The notes under the pieces are model-generated. The model was not told where the DNA came from and made no database searches. It saw only the letters and a program-made list of their open reading frames with translations. The position numbers and the translations under genes are program-made. Shown here in pieces: positions 1-7,254 of a DNA stretch of 41,128 bases. The stretch's first letter is position 1. The number at the start of each line of letters is the position of its first letter. Origin of the DNA: JAFDVL01 sp964631865 (GTDB lineage: Bacteria > Acidobacteriota > Blastocatellia > RBC074); NCBI GenBank assembly GCA_964631865.1, contig CAZWAK010000058.1, positions 1-41,128 on the forward strand, given 5' to 3'.

Positions 1-2225
1 TTCAGATAAAACGAATACGCCGCCCCGGTTTCATTCCACACACCGTCGTTGTTGGACGCAATGACGCGGAAGGTGTAATTGCCGGGCCGCAGGTTGGTGT
101 AGTACGCCGTGCGCCGATTGCCCGCCTCAATCCAGGTTTTGTCGTAGCCGACGAGTTGGTATTTGTATTGATTCTTCTCCGCCGCGACGAGGCTCAGGCC
201 GGCGTAATGAAATTCAAGATTCTGCGTGCCTGCGGCGAGTTGTTGCGGTTGCGTGAGCGAGAAGCTTGTGTTATCGGCAATGGCTTGTTCGATAACGACG
301 GGCGGCGGCAGTTTGTTGTAGCGAATGTTGGCGGGATCAATCATCGCTACGCCTTTCATCGTCGCAAAAAGCAAGCGACCATCTCTGGTCTTGCAACTGT
401 AATTACTCTCTGTGCTTCGCAGCCCATCCGAACGGTCAAATGTAATTGGAGCAATGGCTTTGATTTTTCCAGCCGCGTAATCCTCCAACTCTTGTTTGGA
501 GATGCGGATAAGACCACCGATTCCGCCAATCCACATGTTTTTATTTTGATCTTCCAGGATGACTGAGATTTGGCTGTTCGGTATCCCCATCTTCGTCGTG
601 TAAGTCGTGAATTGACCGTCCTTGAAGCGAACTATGCCGTTACTATCAACCCCATACCAGAAGGCTCCGGCGGCGTCTTCGTAAAACGTGGTGATTGGAG
701 AAGTCGTGTATTGAGTGGTCTTTCCTTCGTGATAATAAATAAGTCCTTCGGATGAGGGTACCCAGAGGCCGCCTAACCGACTCGGCCAGATCACATAGAC
801 TTCATAGTTCCCTTTTATATCAATAGGGACAGGCGTAAAGCGCCCCTCCTTGAATTCATAGACGCCACTGCCTGTGCCCAGAAACGTACGGCCTGCCGCA
901 TCTTTCGTGATGTAATACATCCGGTCTCCGCCCAGGCTGCCATCATAATTGTGAAAGGTGCGGACTTGCTCGCCACGAATGCGGCTCAAGCCATGTTCGG
1001 TGGCAACTAGAAGACTGTCTGCTGTTTCTTCATGAACGAGGTTGACGAAATTATCGGCGAGTCCCTGGCGCAAAGAAAAATTGGTGATCTGATTGTTGCG
1101 CAAGCGTACCAGTCCCTGATCGCGTGTCCCGATCCACAAAGCCCCAGCCCGGTCTTCGTACACGGAGTTGATGGCGTCGGTGGGTAAGCCATCCGCTTTG
1201 GTTATCGTGGTGAACTTGCCATCGCGTAACCGGTTCAGGCCGCCCATCACTGTACCCAGCCATAAGCTTCCTTCACGATCAACGAACAAGGAGCTAATGT
1301 TGCTGTCGGAGAGAAAATCTTTGGGCGGCGAAGAGGTAAACCGCCCATCGCGATAACGGCATAAGCCACCGGAAGTGGCAATCCACAAATTGCCCTCCTG
1401 ATCTTCAGTGATAGCGTTCACGGCATTGTGTGGCAGGCCATTCTGCGTTGAATAGACAGTGAACTTTCCGTCTTTGAATAATGACAAGCCCCCTCGGTTG
1501 ACGGGATTCCAGGCCATTCCTTCGGCGCTGCCAATCCAAAGATTCCCTTGCCAGTCTTCGTGGATGGCCCAGACTCGTCCCGATGCCAGCCCTTGTTCGG
1601 TTGAGTAATGGATAAACTTCCCGTCCTGAAATAAATCAAGTCCTCTTGACGTCCCAATCCACAACCGGCCTGCCTTGTCTTCCAGAATTGAAGTGGCAGA
1701 CGTATGCGATAATCCCTCCTCGACTCCCCAGTGCGTGAATTTTCCGTCCTTGAACCGGTAAAGACCGCCCCTCCCGCCAATCCAAATATTCCCCGCGCGA
1801 TCCTGACGGATAACACGGATGTTAAGCGAAGTGAATCCGTCTTGTTCGGCGTATCGTTTGAACTCGCCGTTCCGATAGCGCACTAAGCCGCCGCCGTCCG
1901 GCCCAATCCAGAGCGCCCCTTCCCGGTCAACAAACAACGTATAAATATTGTCGTATACAAACGCATCCGTATTGGTCGAGTTGAAAACGGTAAAGCGAAG
2001 GCCATCAAACCGCACCAGCCCGCGCTGTGTCCCAAACCACAAATATCCATCCGGCGTTTGCGCAATGCCGCCAATAGTATTTTGCGGCAAGCCGTTGTTC
2101 ACCGTCCACACATCGTGCACGTATTGCGTGATCGCTTTTGTCGGGTCAAGCGCAAACACACTCATACCGCACAGCCACCAGCACAGCCAGCAGGCGAGAA
2201 GAAATTGTCGTCGCGCAAGATTCAT
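1..2225 (-). CDS. Two-component regulator propeller protein, probable sensor kinase (3' end beyond window)
   Basis: I read an uninterrupted minus-strand frame from the ATG at 2225 to the left edge, 741 codons with no stop. It begins with a signal peptide (RRQFLLACWLCWWLCG, ending near FALDP). About a dozen propeller repeats of the form 'GLVRFDG.F...' and 'ED..G.LWIGT..GL' follow, filling roughly residues 35-600. The last 100 residues match a Y_Y_Y domain (YQLVGYDKTWIEAG, then YYTNLRPGNYTFRV). In this family the periplasmic sensor is normally followed by a membrane helix and either a histidine kinase or a DNA-binding output domain; that part lies outside the window, so the output type is inferred. 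No strong ribosome binding site is visible. It is divergent from the Rpn-type gene. The ligand cannot be told from sequence. Confidence 0.9.
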   Translation of the reverse strand, partial: MNLARRQFLLACWLCWWLCGMSVFALDPTKAITQYVHDVWTVNNGLPQNTIGGIAQTPDGYLWFGTQRGLVRFDGLRFTVFNSTNTDAFVYDNIYTLFVDREGALWIGPDGGGLVRYRNGEFKRYAEQDGFTSLNIRVIRQDRAGNIWIGGRGGLYRFKDGKFTHWGVEEGLSHTSATSILEDKAGRLWIGTSRGLDLFQDGKFIHYSTEQGLASGRVWAIHEDWQGNLWIGSAEGMAWNPVNRGGLSLFKDGKFTVYSTQNGLPHNAVNAITEDQEGNLWIATSGGLCRYRDGRFTSSPPKDFLSDSNISSLFVDREGSLWLGTVMGGLNRLRDGKFTTITKADGLPTDAINSVYEDRAGALWIGTRDQGLVRLRNNQITNFSLRQGLADNFVNLVHEETADSLLVATEHGLSRIRGEQVRTFHNYDGSLGGDRMYYITKDAAGRTFLGTGSGVYEFKEGRFTPVPIDIKGNYEVYVIWPSRLGGLWVPSSEGLIYYHEGKTTQYTTSPITTFYEDAAGAFWYGVDSNGIVRFKDGQFTTYTTKMGIPNSQISVILEDQNKNMWIGGIGGLIRISKQELEDYAAGKIKAIAPITFDRSDGLRSTESNYSCKTRDGRLLFATMKGVAMIDPANIRYNKLPPPVVIEQAIADNTSFSLTQPQQLAAGTQNLEFHYAGLSLVAAEKNQYKYQLVGYDKTWIEAGNRRTAYYTNLRPGNYTFRVIASNNDGVWNETGAAYSFYL

Positions 2226-2319
2226 CGGATCGCTCTGTCGTTGAAAGTTGGATACCGCTCAATGGACGACGATAGCTTGCCATTACTCGGCGGCGCGTGC
2301 AAAAGGAAAGGCGCAAGAG

Positions 2320-2348
2320 TTGACATTCCAATCAAACAAACGTATCTC
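2320..2348 (+). promoter_or_regulatory. Putative sigma-70 promoter for the Rpn-type gene
   Basis: A perfect -35 TTGACA (2320-2325) is followed after 17 bases by TATCTC (2343-2348). It lies 46 bases before the chosen start at 2394, in the divergent gap between the propeller sensor and the nuclease gene. The -10 is imperfect. Confidence 0.45.
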
Positions 2349-2393
2349 TCGTGCGCGGTACGAACCCGAAAAAGCAAAAGGAATCTCGAAACG

Positions 2394-3398
2394 ATGGCGG
2401 ACATCAAATCGCCCCACGACAGCTTCTTCAAACGACTGTTTGGCAATCTGGAAATCGCGGCGGATTTTCTGCGCAACTATTTGCCGTCGGAAATCCTTGT
2501 TCACCTTGATCTCAGCACGCTCACGCTCGAAAAGGAAAGTTTTGTAGACCCGTCACTGCGCGAATCGTTTTCCGATTTGCTCTTTCGCGTGCAGACGACG
2601 ACGGGCGAAGCGGTGTTCATTTACCTGTTGCTCGAACACAAAAGCGCACCCGAAAAATGGGTGGCGTTTCAACTGCTGCGCTACATCGTGCAATTCTGGG
2701 AACGGATGCAGGCCAACGGCGTCGAGCGGTTGCCGTTGATCGTCCCCATCGCGTTTTATCACGGGCAGGATCGCTGGACGGTCGGGCGACGGCTGAGCGC
2801 GTTGATTGAGATGACCGGGATGACGAACTTGCAAAAGTATGCGCCCGATTTTGAATACGATCTGCGCGATTTGTCGCCGAGCGGTGGAGCCGAAATCAAG
2901 GGGCAACCGCGTTTGCGCGCCGGGTTGCAAATGCTACGCTACATCTTCAGCGAAGAGTTACCGCAGCGATTGTCCGAAATCTTTCGCCACTTACGTGAAA
3001 TGCCACGCAAAGATGCGTTAGAATATGCGCGCTCGCTGCTGGCGTATTTGTCCAGCGCCGGGCGCAAAGTCAAAAAGGAGGTTGTCAAAACTGCTATGCA
3101 AGAAACCTTTGGGACAAATGAAATCGAGTTCGACAAATCCGCGCTGTTCATTCAGGAATGGATGGCAGAAGGGCGCGAAGAAGGACTGCAACTCGGAGAG
3201 CATAAAGGATTGTACTCGCTCACGTTGCGCCTGTTGCAGCGGGTGGTAGGGCCGCTGGACGAATTCACACAAACACAAATTCAGGCGTTGCCCAATGACA
3301 AGCTGGAAGCGTTGGGCGAGGCATTGCTGGATTTCACGACACCGGAAGATTTGCAAACCTGGCTTACGCAAAACGCGCCTGCTCCGCCCGTGATGTAA
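2394..3398 (+). CDS. Rpn family recombination-promoting nuclease/putative transposase
   Basis: The 334-residue protein opens with SPHDSFFKRLFGN, the hallmark start of the Rpn/transposase_31 family (PD-(D/E)XK nuclease fold). The likely catalytic set is visible: the Asp of FSDLLF near residue 63, then LLLEHKS (E-x-K) near residue 85. The family includes E. coli RpnA-E, which promote RecA-independent recombination and DNA cleavage. The frame stays open upstream to 2058, but that extension overlaps the sensor gene and lacks family similarity. I therefore start at the ATG at 2394, with AAAGGAA upstream. The C-terminal third is charged and helical (EWMAEGREEGLQLGEHKG), usual for the family. The stop abuts the remnant pump gene on the other strand. 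These genes are often mobile or lineage-specific. Confidence 0.88.
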   Translation: MADIKSPHDSFFKRLFGNLEIAADFLRNYLPSEILVHLDLSTLTLEKESFVDPSLRESFSDLLFRVQTTTGEAVFIYLLLEHKSAPEKWVAFQLLRYIVQFWERMQANGVERLPLIVPIAFYHGQDRWTVGRRLSALIEMTGMTNLQKYAPDFEYDLRDLSPSGGAEIKGQPRLRAGLQMLRYIFSEELPQRLSEIFRHLREMPRKDALEYARSLLAYLSSAGRKVKKEVVKTAMQETFGTNEIEFDKSALFIQEWMAEGREEGLQLGEHKGLYSLTLRLLQRVVGPLDEFTQTQIQALPNDKLEALGEALLDFTTPEDLQTWLTQNAPAPPVM

Positions 3399-3692
3399 TC
3401 AGCCTGCGAGCAATTTGTCTGCCGGAGGCAACGACGCCGCGCCCGTTTTTGCTTTACGCTGCGCAATCGCAAACAACAACGGCAGCACAAACAACACTGC
3501 CATCCTCGAAGCCAGCAACTCGCCAATCACCGCGCGTCCGAGCAGCGCGGTTTGTTCGCCGCCCAATGCCAACGCCATCGGAATCATTCCCGCAATCATT
3601 GCGAATGTCGTCATCAGGATTGGGCGCAAGCGCGTCGAAGCAGCTTCCAGCGCGGCTTGCATCGCGTGGTGATGTTGTTGTCGCGCCTATTC
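3399..3692 (-). pseudogene. Decayed 3' end of an RND efflux permease gene
   Basis: The minus-strand frame keeps about 90 residues ending LPPADKLLAG. It contains TRLRPILMTTFAMIAGMIPM, then ALGGEQ and LFVLPLLF, the highly conserved last transmembrane block of AcrB/CusA-type pumps, which are about 1050 residues long. The family similarity extends a few residues upstream of the ATG at 3662 (QHHHAM) and is cut by an in-frame TAG at 3687-3689; no further pump sequence is recognisable beyond it. The usual small-residue run before LFVLPL reads ASRMAVLFVLPL. I call it a truncated remnant, not a working gene. It is not a fragment of the intact pump gene at 35448-38732, whose ending differs. Confidence 0.75.
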
Positions 3693-3864
3693 GGCATCGG
3701 CGCGCGAAGCGTCTGCGCCGGGACGAAGTTGATTGTCAATGAGGACGTGGCGGAAGCGATTTTTCTGCGCCTGCCCCAACTTTACATTGCCGGAACATTC
3801 GGCTACCGTCTGACTTGTTTTTCTGACCTGAATTCCATTGACTGATTTGATTGGAAGGAACCGT

Positions 3865-4833
3865 ATGAAAGCCATTGTTGTCGAAACCTGTGGTGCGCCC
3901 GATGTGCTGGTGTACCGCGACGCTGAACCGCCTGCGCCCAAACCGGGCGAAGCGTTGGTCAAGCTCGAAGCCATCGGCGTGAATTTCATTGACGTCTATC
4001 ATCGCACCGGGCTGTACCCGCTGCCGCGCCCATTCATTCCGGGCATGGAAGCGGCGGGCACGGTCGCAGCCGTCGGCGAGGGCGTTACCGAAGTAGCCGT
4101 CGGCGACCGCGTCGCCTACGCGATGACGCCGGGCGCGTATGCCGAATACGCCGTCGTGCCTGCGTGGCGATTGGTGCAAGTGCCAACGGGCGTCAGTGCC
4201 CAACAAGCCGCCGCCGCGATGTTACAGGGAATGACCGCGCATTATCTCGTCACGTCCGTACACCCATTGAAAGCAGGCGAAACCGCGTTGATTCACGCGG
4301 CGGCGGGCGGCGTGGGCTTGCTGTTGATTCAGATGGCAAAAAACATTGGCGCGCGCGTGATCGGCACGGTTTCGACGGAAGCGAAAGCGGAACTCGCACG
4401 CGCCGCCGGAGCCGACGAAATCATTCGCTACACCGCGCAAGACTTTGAAGCCGAGACGCGCCGTTTGACCGAGGGCAAAGGCGTGCAGGTTGTGTACGAC
4501 TCGGTGGGCAAGGACACGTTTTTGCAGAGCCTGAATTGTCTTGCGCCGCGCGGGATGATGGCGTTGTTCGGGCAATCGTCCGGCTCTGTGCCGCCGTTTG
4601 ATCCGGGCTTGTTGGCGCAAAAAGGCTCGCTGTTTTTGACGCGACCGAGCTTGGCGCATTACGCTGCGACGCGCGAAGAATTGTTGTGGCGCGCGGGTGA
4701 AGTCTTCGACTGGATCGGCGCAGGCAAATTGAATCTGCGCATCGAAAAGACATTTCCGCTCGCCGAAGCCGCCGAAGCGCATCGGCAATTGGAAGGCCGT
4801 CAAACAACGGGCAAAGTCGTGTTGCTACCTTGA
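3865..4833 (+). CDS. qor: NADPH:quinone oxidoreductase, zinc-independent MDR family
   Basis: The 322-residue protein is a typical quinone oxidoreductase of the medium-chain dehydrogenase/reductase superfamily. The N-terminal GroES-like half contains GVNFIDVYHRTGLYP and PFIPGMEAAG. The Rossmann half contains the nucleotide-binding stretch HAAAGGVGLLLIQMAK, and the C-terminus reads QTTGKVVLLP. The zinc-ligand cysteines of alcohol dehydrogenases are absent, as expected. It likely reduces quinones or enals with NADPH in the cytoplasm. The start is the ATG at 3865 because GGAAGGA lies just upstream; an open extension to 3838 adds residues not typical of the family. It stands alone, and the lysine-riboswitch promoter begins directly after its stop. 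Confidence 0.92.
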   Translation: MKAIVVETCGAPDVLVYRDAEPPAPKPGEALVKLEAIGVNFIDVYHRTGLYPLPRPFIPGMEAAGTVAAVGEGVTEVAVGDRVAYAMTPGAYAEYAVVPAWRLVQVPTGVSAQQAAAAMLQGMTAHYLVTSVHPLKAGETALIHAAAGGVGLLLIQMAKNIGARVIGTVSTEAKAELARAAGADEIIRYTAQDFEAETRRLTEGKGVQVVYDSVGKDTFLQSLNCLAPRGMMALFGQSSGSVPPFDPGLLAQKGSLFLTRPSLAHYAATREELLWRAGEVFDWIGAGKLNLRIEKTFPLAEAAEAHRQLEGRQTTGKVVLLP

Positions 4834-4840
4834 CAGGCGC

Positions 4841-4870
4841 TTGACACGTTTGGGGGGCGTTCGGCACAAT
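4841..4870 (+). promoter_or_regulatory. Promoter of the lysine riboswitch-dapB transcript
   Basis: A perfect TTGACA (4841-4846), an 18-base spacer and CACAAT (4865-4870) lie just upstream of the riboswitch aptamer, placing transcription start near 4877. Position and spacing fit well, although the -10 differs from consensus at two bases. Confidence 0.65.
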
Positions 4871-4893
4871 GCCGCTTCGGAATTATTTGAAAG

Positions 4894-5076
4894 TTCGAGT
4901 AGAGGCGCGGCCTTCAAGAGTAGCTGGTGCGGAAAACGCGAAGGTTTTGAGAAGCACGAGCAAAAGGGGAGCGTCGCCGAAATCGGTCAAAGACTTCGCC
5001 CTTTGACCGATTGGTTGTGCGGGTCAAATCCCGGCAATTGTCACCGCCGAGATGAGCGGTGGAGCGCTACAGTGAC
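4894..5076 (+). ncRNA. Lysine riboswitch (L-box)
   Basis: The conserved aptamer landmarks occur in order. GTAGAGGCGCGG opens it, followed by TTCAAGAGTA, then the diagnostic AGGGGAGCGTCGCCGAAA-like block (AAAAGGGGAGCGTCGCCGAA at 4963-4982). A GGGTCAAATCCCGG arm follows, then TGTCACCGCC..GCGGTGGAGCGCTAC closing the P1 helix with GTAG/CTAC. Order, spacing and about 180-base length match the lysine class, which binds lysine and represses lysine synthesis or transport genes. Here it precedes dapB by 140 bases with an intrinsic terminator between, so transcriptional control is the likely mode. Translated, this stretch gives only a meaningless short frame. Confidence 0.95.
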
Positions 5077-5098
5077 CCTGGATTTTTTGTGAATAAAA

Positions 5099-5137
5099 TC
5101 AAGGCTAACGAGCGTCTACTCGTTGGCCTTTTGTTTT
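5099..5137 (+). terminator. Riboswitch expression-platform terminator
   Basis: AAGGCTAACGAG (5101-5112) pairs with CTCGTTGGCCTT (5119-5130) across a six-base loop, followed by TTGTTTTT. It sits directly after the aptamer and before dapB, so lysine binding presumably favours this hairpin. A clear antiterminator was not worked out. Confidence 0.88.
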
Positions 5138-5138
5138 T

Positions 5139-5208
5139 GGTGGCTAGTGGCTGGTGATTGGTTGCTGGTTTTCAGCACCGACCACCGACCACCGACCACC
5201 AACCACCA
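5139..5208. repeat. GGT/ACC-rich inverted low-complexity tract in the dapB leader
   Basis: A run of GGTGGCTAGTGGCTGGTGAT type is followed by TTTTCAGCA and then tandem ACCGACC/ACCACC units. The two halves are roughly complementary and could fold into a long hairpin just before the dapB start. A related tract lies after the PilZ gene (22481-22511), and another inside the RND permease gene (37839-37875). Confidence 0.7.
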
Positions 5209-5214
5209 AACAGC

Positions 5215-5910
5215 ATGAACATAGCACTCATCGGCTACGGCAAAATGGGCAAGATGGTCGAGCAAGCGGCCCTCGCGCGCGGGCACGAGATCGTGGCGAA
5301 GTTCGACATTGACAACAACGTCAATGGCAATGGATTGACGCAAGCAAGTCTGGCGGGCGTGGGTTGCGCAATTGATTTTTCGATCCCCGAAGCCGTGTTG
5401 CCGAACATTGAAAAGCTCATGCAACTCGGCATCTCAACTGTTGTCGGCGCGACGGGTTGGTATGAAAAACTTGATGCGGTCAAGCAACTCGTTGCCGAAC
5501 ACAACGGCGCGCTCGTGTGGGGTGCAAACTTTTCCATCGGGATGAATTTGTTCTTCCAGACGATTCGTTATGCGTCGGAATTGTTCGCGCGCTTCGAGCA
5601 ATACGATCCGTTTCTGATTGAGCATCATCACAAATTCAAGCTCGACGCGCCGTCGGGCACAGCATTAGTGCTCGAACGATTGATGCGCGAAAGTTATGGC
5701 GAGCGCACGCCGCGTTCGTTGAGCCTTCGCGCCGGTTACGCGCCCGGCATGCACGAAGTCGGCTTTGATTCCGAAGCCGATCACCTGAGCTTTTCGCACA
5801 CAGCGCGCTCGCGGCAAGGCTTCGCGGTTGGCGCTGTGATCGCGGCAGAATTGCTGCAAGGACGAAAGGGATGCTACGAATTTCCTGAATTGTTATTTGA
5901 AGAGAAATAG
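5215..5910 (+). CDS. dapB: 4-hydroxy-tetrahydrodipicolinate reductase
   Basis: DapB reduces the DapA product with NAD(P)H in the diaminopimelate/lysine pathway. The 231-residue protein starts MNIALIGYGKMG, the Rossmann glycine motif at residues 7-12. It carries the family signature FLIEHHHKFKLDAPSGTA (about 133-150) with the catalytic His and Lys. It is shorter than the E. coli enzyme (273 residues) but similar to the compact form found in several phyla. I start at the ATG at 5215. An upstream frame from 5158 only translates the GGT/ACC repeat. No Shine-Dalgarno sequence precedes this ATG, which is unusual. Control is expected through the lysine riboswitch and terminator just upstream. Confidence 0.96.
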   Translation: MNIALIGYGKMGKMVEQAALARGHEIVAKFDIDNNVNGNGLTQASLAGVGCAIDFSIPEAVLPNIEKLMQLGISTVVGATGWYEKLDAVKQLVAEHNGALVWGANFSIGMNLFFQTIRYASELFARFEQYDPFLIEHHHKFKLDAPSGTALVLERLMRESYGERTPRSLSLRAGYAPGMHEVGFDSEADHLSFSHTARSRQGFAVGAVIAAELLQGRKGCYEFPELLFEEK

Positions 5911-6174
5911 CCACGAATTACACGAATGGACACGAATTACTTTTATGGCTTTCACGTTATAACAATACTATGGACATTTTTTGAGGCTTAATTTTTCGTA
6001 AGTTGTTGATTCTACATAGTCGCACGAATTAAATGAAAGTCAGGTATCGGAGCCAACTTGCAGTTAATTCATTTTTGATTTTGTAAGCTATTGATGACAC
6101 AAGGGCTATCAACCTAAAAAAATGTCCCCAGTATTGGTTATAAGTCTATTCGTGAAAATTCGTGGAATTCGTGG
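5911..6174. repeat. Inverted repeat element, CCACGAATT family (copy 1)
   Basis: The left arm 5911-5937 (CCACGAATTACACGAATGG...) and right arm 6148-6174 (ATTCGTG...AATTCGTGG) are reverse complements at 23 of 27 positions. They flank about 210 AT-rich bases between dapB and dapA. The same arms recur at 15422-15542 and 18489-18587. The right arm supplies an in-frame GTG that could be mistaken for the dapA start. Confidence 0.85.
5957..6143. mobile_element. Nested MITE-like element, 187 bp
   Basis: Inside the CCACGAATT element, the arms 5957-5986 (TTATAACAATACTATGGACA...) and 6113-6143 (...ATGTCCCCAGTATTGGTTAT) are near-perfect reverse complements of about 30 bases. The interior is AT-rich and has no coding capacity. 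This resembles a non-autonomous transposable element or an IS remnant. No transposase is nearby, so mobility is inferred. Confidence 0.6.
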
Positions 6175-6203
6175 CAAAAATCTCGCTACCGTTAGGAGCA
6201 ATT

Positions 6204-7106
6204 ATGGCAAACTTAAATCAACTGCGCGGCTGTGGCACGGCTATCGTCACGCCGTTCAATCAAGACGAATCCGTTGACGAACTCGGATTGAAACGCCTGG
6301 TCGAATTTCAAATCACAGGCGGCGTGGATTTCATCGTCGCGTGCGGCACGACGGGCGAAAGCGTCACGATGAGCGAAGAAGAACAATCGCGCGTCGTCGA
6401 ACTCTGCGTGCAAACCGCCAAAGGTCGTGTGCCGATTGTCGCGGGCGCAGGCGGCTACAACACGCGCGAAATCATCGAACGCATTCATCGCTTCACCGAC
6501 TTGGGTGCAGACGCGATTTTGTCGGTCGTGCCGTACTACAACAAACCGACGCAGGAAGGCATATACCAGCATTTTCGCGCGATTGCAGAAAACACCGAAT
6601 TGCCGATCATCCTGTACAACATCCCTGGACGCTCGGTGGTGAATATGGAAACGCCGACGACGGTGCGCATCGCGCAATTGCCGAACATCATCGGCACAAA
6701 AGAAGCGTCGGGCAACATCTCGCAAATCAGCGAAGTAATCGCGGCAACGGATGAATCGTTCCTCGTCTTCGCAGGCGATGACAGCGTTGCATTGCCAACC
6801 ATCGCACTCGGCGGCGTGGGCGTGATTTCGGTCGCGTCGAACCTGATGCCAAAGCTCGTAAGCGACCTTTCGCACGCCTGTTTGGATGGCGATTGGGACA
6901 GGGCGCGCAAGCTGCAACGCCAATTGACGCCGGTCTTCAAGACGATGTTCATTGAAAGCAATCCCGCGCCCGTCAAAGCCGCGATGGCCGCCGCAGGCTT
7001 GATCGGCGAAACAATGCGCTTGCCGATGGTTCCGATCAGCGATGCGAGCCGCGCCAAATTGATGGAAGTGCTTGCGCCGTTTCAAGTAACAGCACAAGCT
7101 GCATAA
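6204..7106 (+). CDS. dapA: 4-hydroxy-tetrahydrodipicolinate synthase
   Basis: DapA condenses pyruvate with aspartate semialdehyde, the first committed step to lysine and diaminopimelate. The 300-residue protein has GTAIVTPFNQ at the start and CGTTGES (Thr49, Thr50). The catalytic Tyr138 lies in LYNIPGR and the Schiff-base Lys166 in IIGTKEASGN. It matches the usual length of about 290-300 residues. The start at 6204 has TAGGAGC seven bases upstream; an in-frame GTG at 6162 lies within the repeat and is not used here. It follows dapB on the same strand, but the repeat block between them may separate transcription. Cytoplasmic tetramer by family knowledge. Confidence 0.97.
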   Translation: MANLNQLRGCGTAIVTPFNQDESVDELGLKRLVEFQITGGVDFIVACGTTGESVTMSEEEQSRVVELCVQTAKGRVPIVAGAGGYNTREIIERIHRFTDLGADAILSVVPYYNKPTQEGIYQHFRAIAENTELPIILYNIPGRSVVNMETPTTVRIAQLPNIIGTKEASGNISQISEVIAATDESFLVFAGDDSVALPTIALGGVGVISVASNLMPKLVSDLSHACLDGDWDRARKLQRQLTPVFKTMFIESNPAPVKAAMAAAGLIGETMRLPMVPISDASRAKLMEVLAPFQVTAQAA

Positions 7107-7113
7107 TTTTTTG

Positions 7114-7243
7114 AGATTACGAAACACACGAAAATAACGAAACATACAAAAAAGCTAAGGTTTAATTCATCTCTGATTTCATACGGCTTTCCTTCCTCGC
7201 TGCCCTTCGTTTGTTTCGTTATTTTCGTGTGTTTCGTAATCTC
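7114..7243. repeat. Perfect 32-base inverted repeat between dapA and dapD
   Basis: The arms 7114-7145 (GAGATTACGAAACACACGAA...) and 7212-7243 are exact reverse complements over 32 bases, around a 66-base unique core. The arrangement mirrors the CCACGAATT elements but with a different arm sequence. It begins eight bases after the dapA stop and ends just before dapD, so it may affect messenger stability or read-through. Confidence 0.88.
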
Positions 7244-7254
7244 TCTCCTTATCT

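Noticed and set aside
2058..2393. N-terminal extension of the Rpn-type gene
   Set aside because: It overlaps the 5' end of the divergent propeller sensor gene and the likely promoter, and the added residues do not look like the family.
3663..3864. Gap between the pump remnant and qor, examined for further pump or fusion-protein pieces
   Set aside because: Beyond the few residues upstream of the remnant, no frame showed recognisable similarity.
4841..5092. Open frame of 83 codons on the plus strand
   Set aside because: It runs through the lysine riboswitch and its promoter; the RNA motif explains the conservation.
5173..5208. Tandem ACCGACC/ACCACC units considered as a CRISPR-like array
   Set aside because: Units are only 5-7 bases with no spacers and no cas genes nearby. 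No CRISPR array was seen anywhere in the window.
6213..7145. 310-codon minus-strand frame opposite dapA
   Set aside because: It lies antisense to an unmistakable dapA and its translation is His/Arg/Asp-rich with no recognisable domain.
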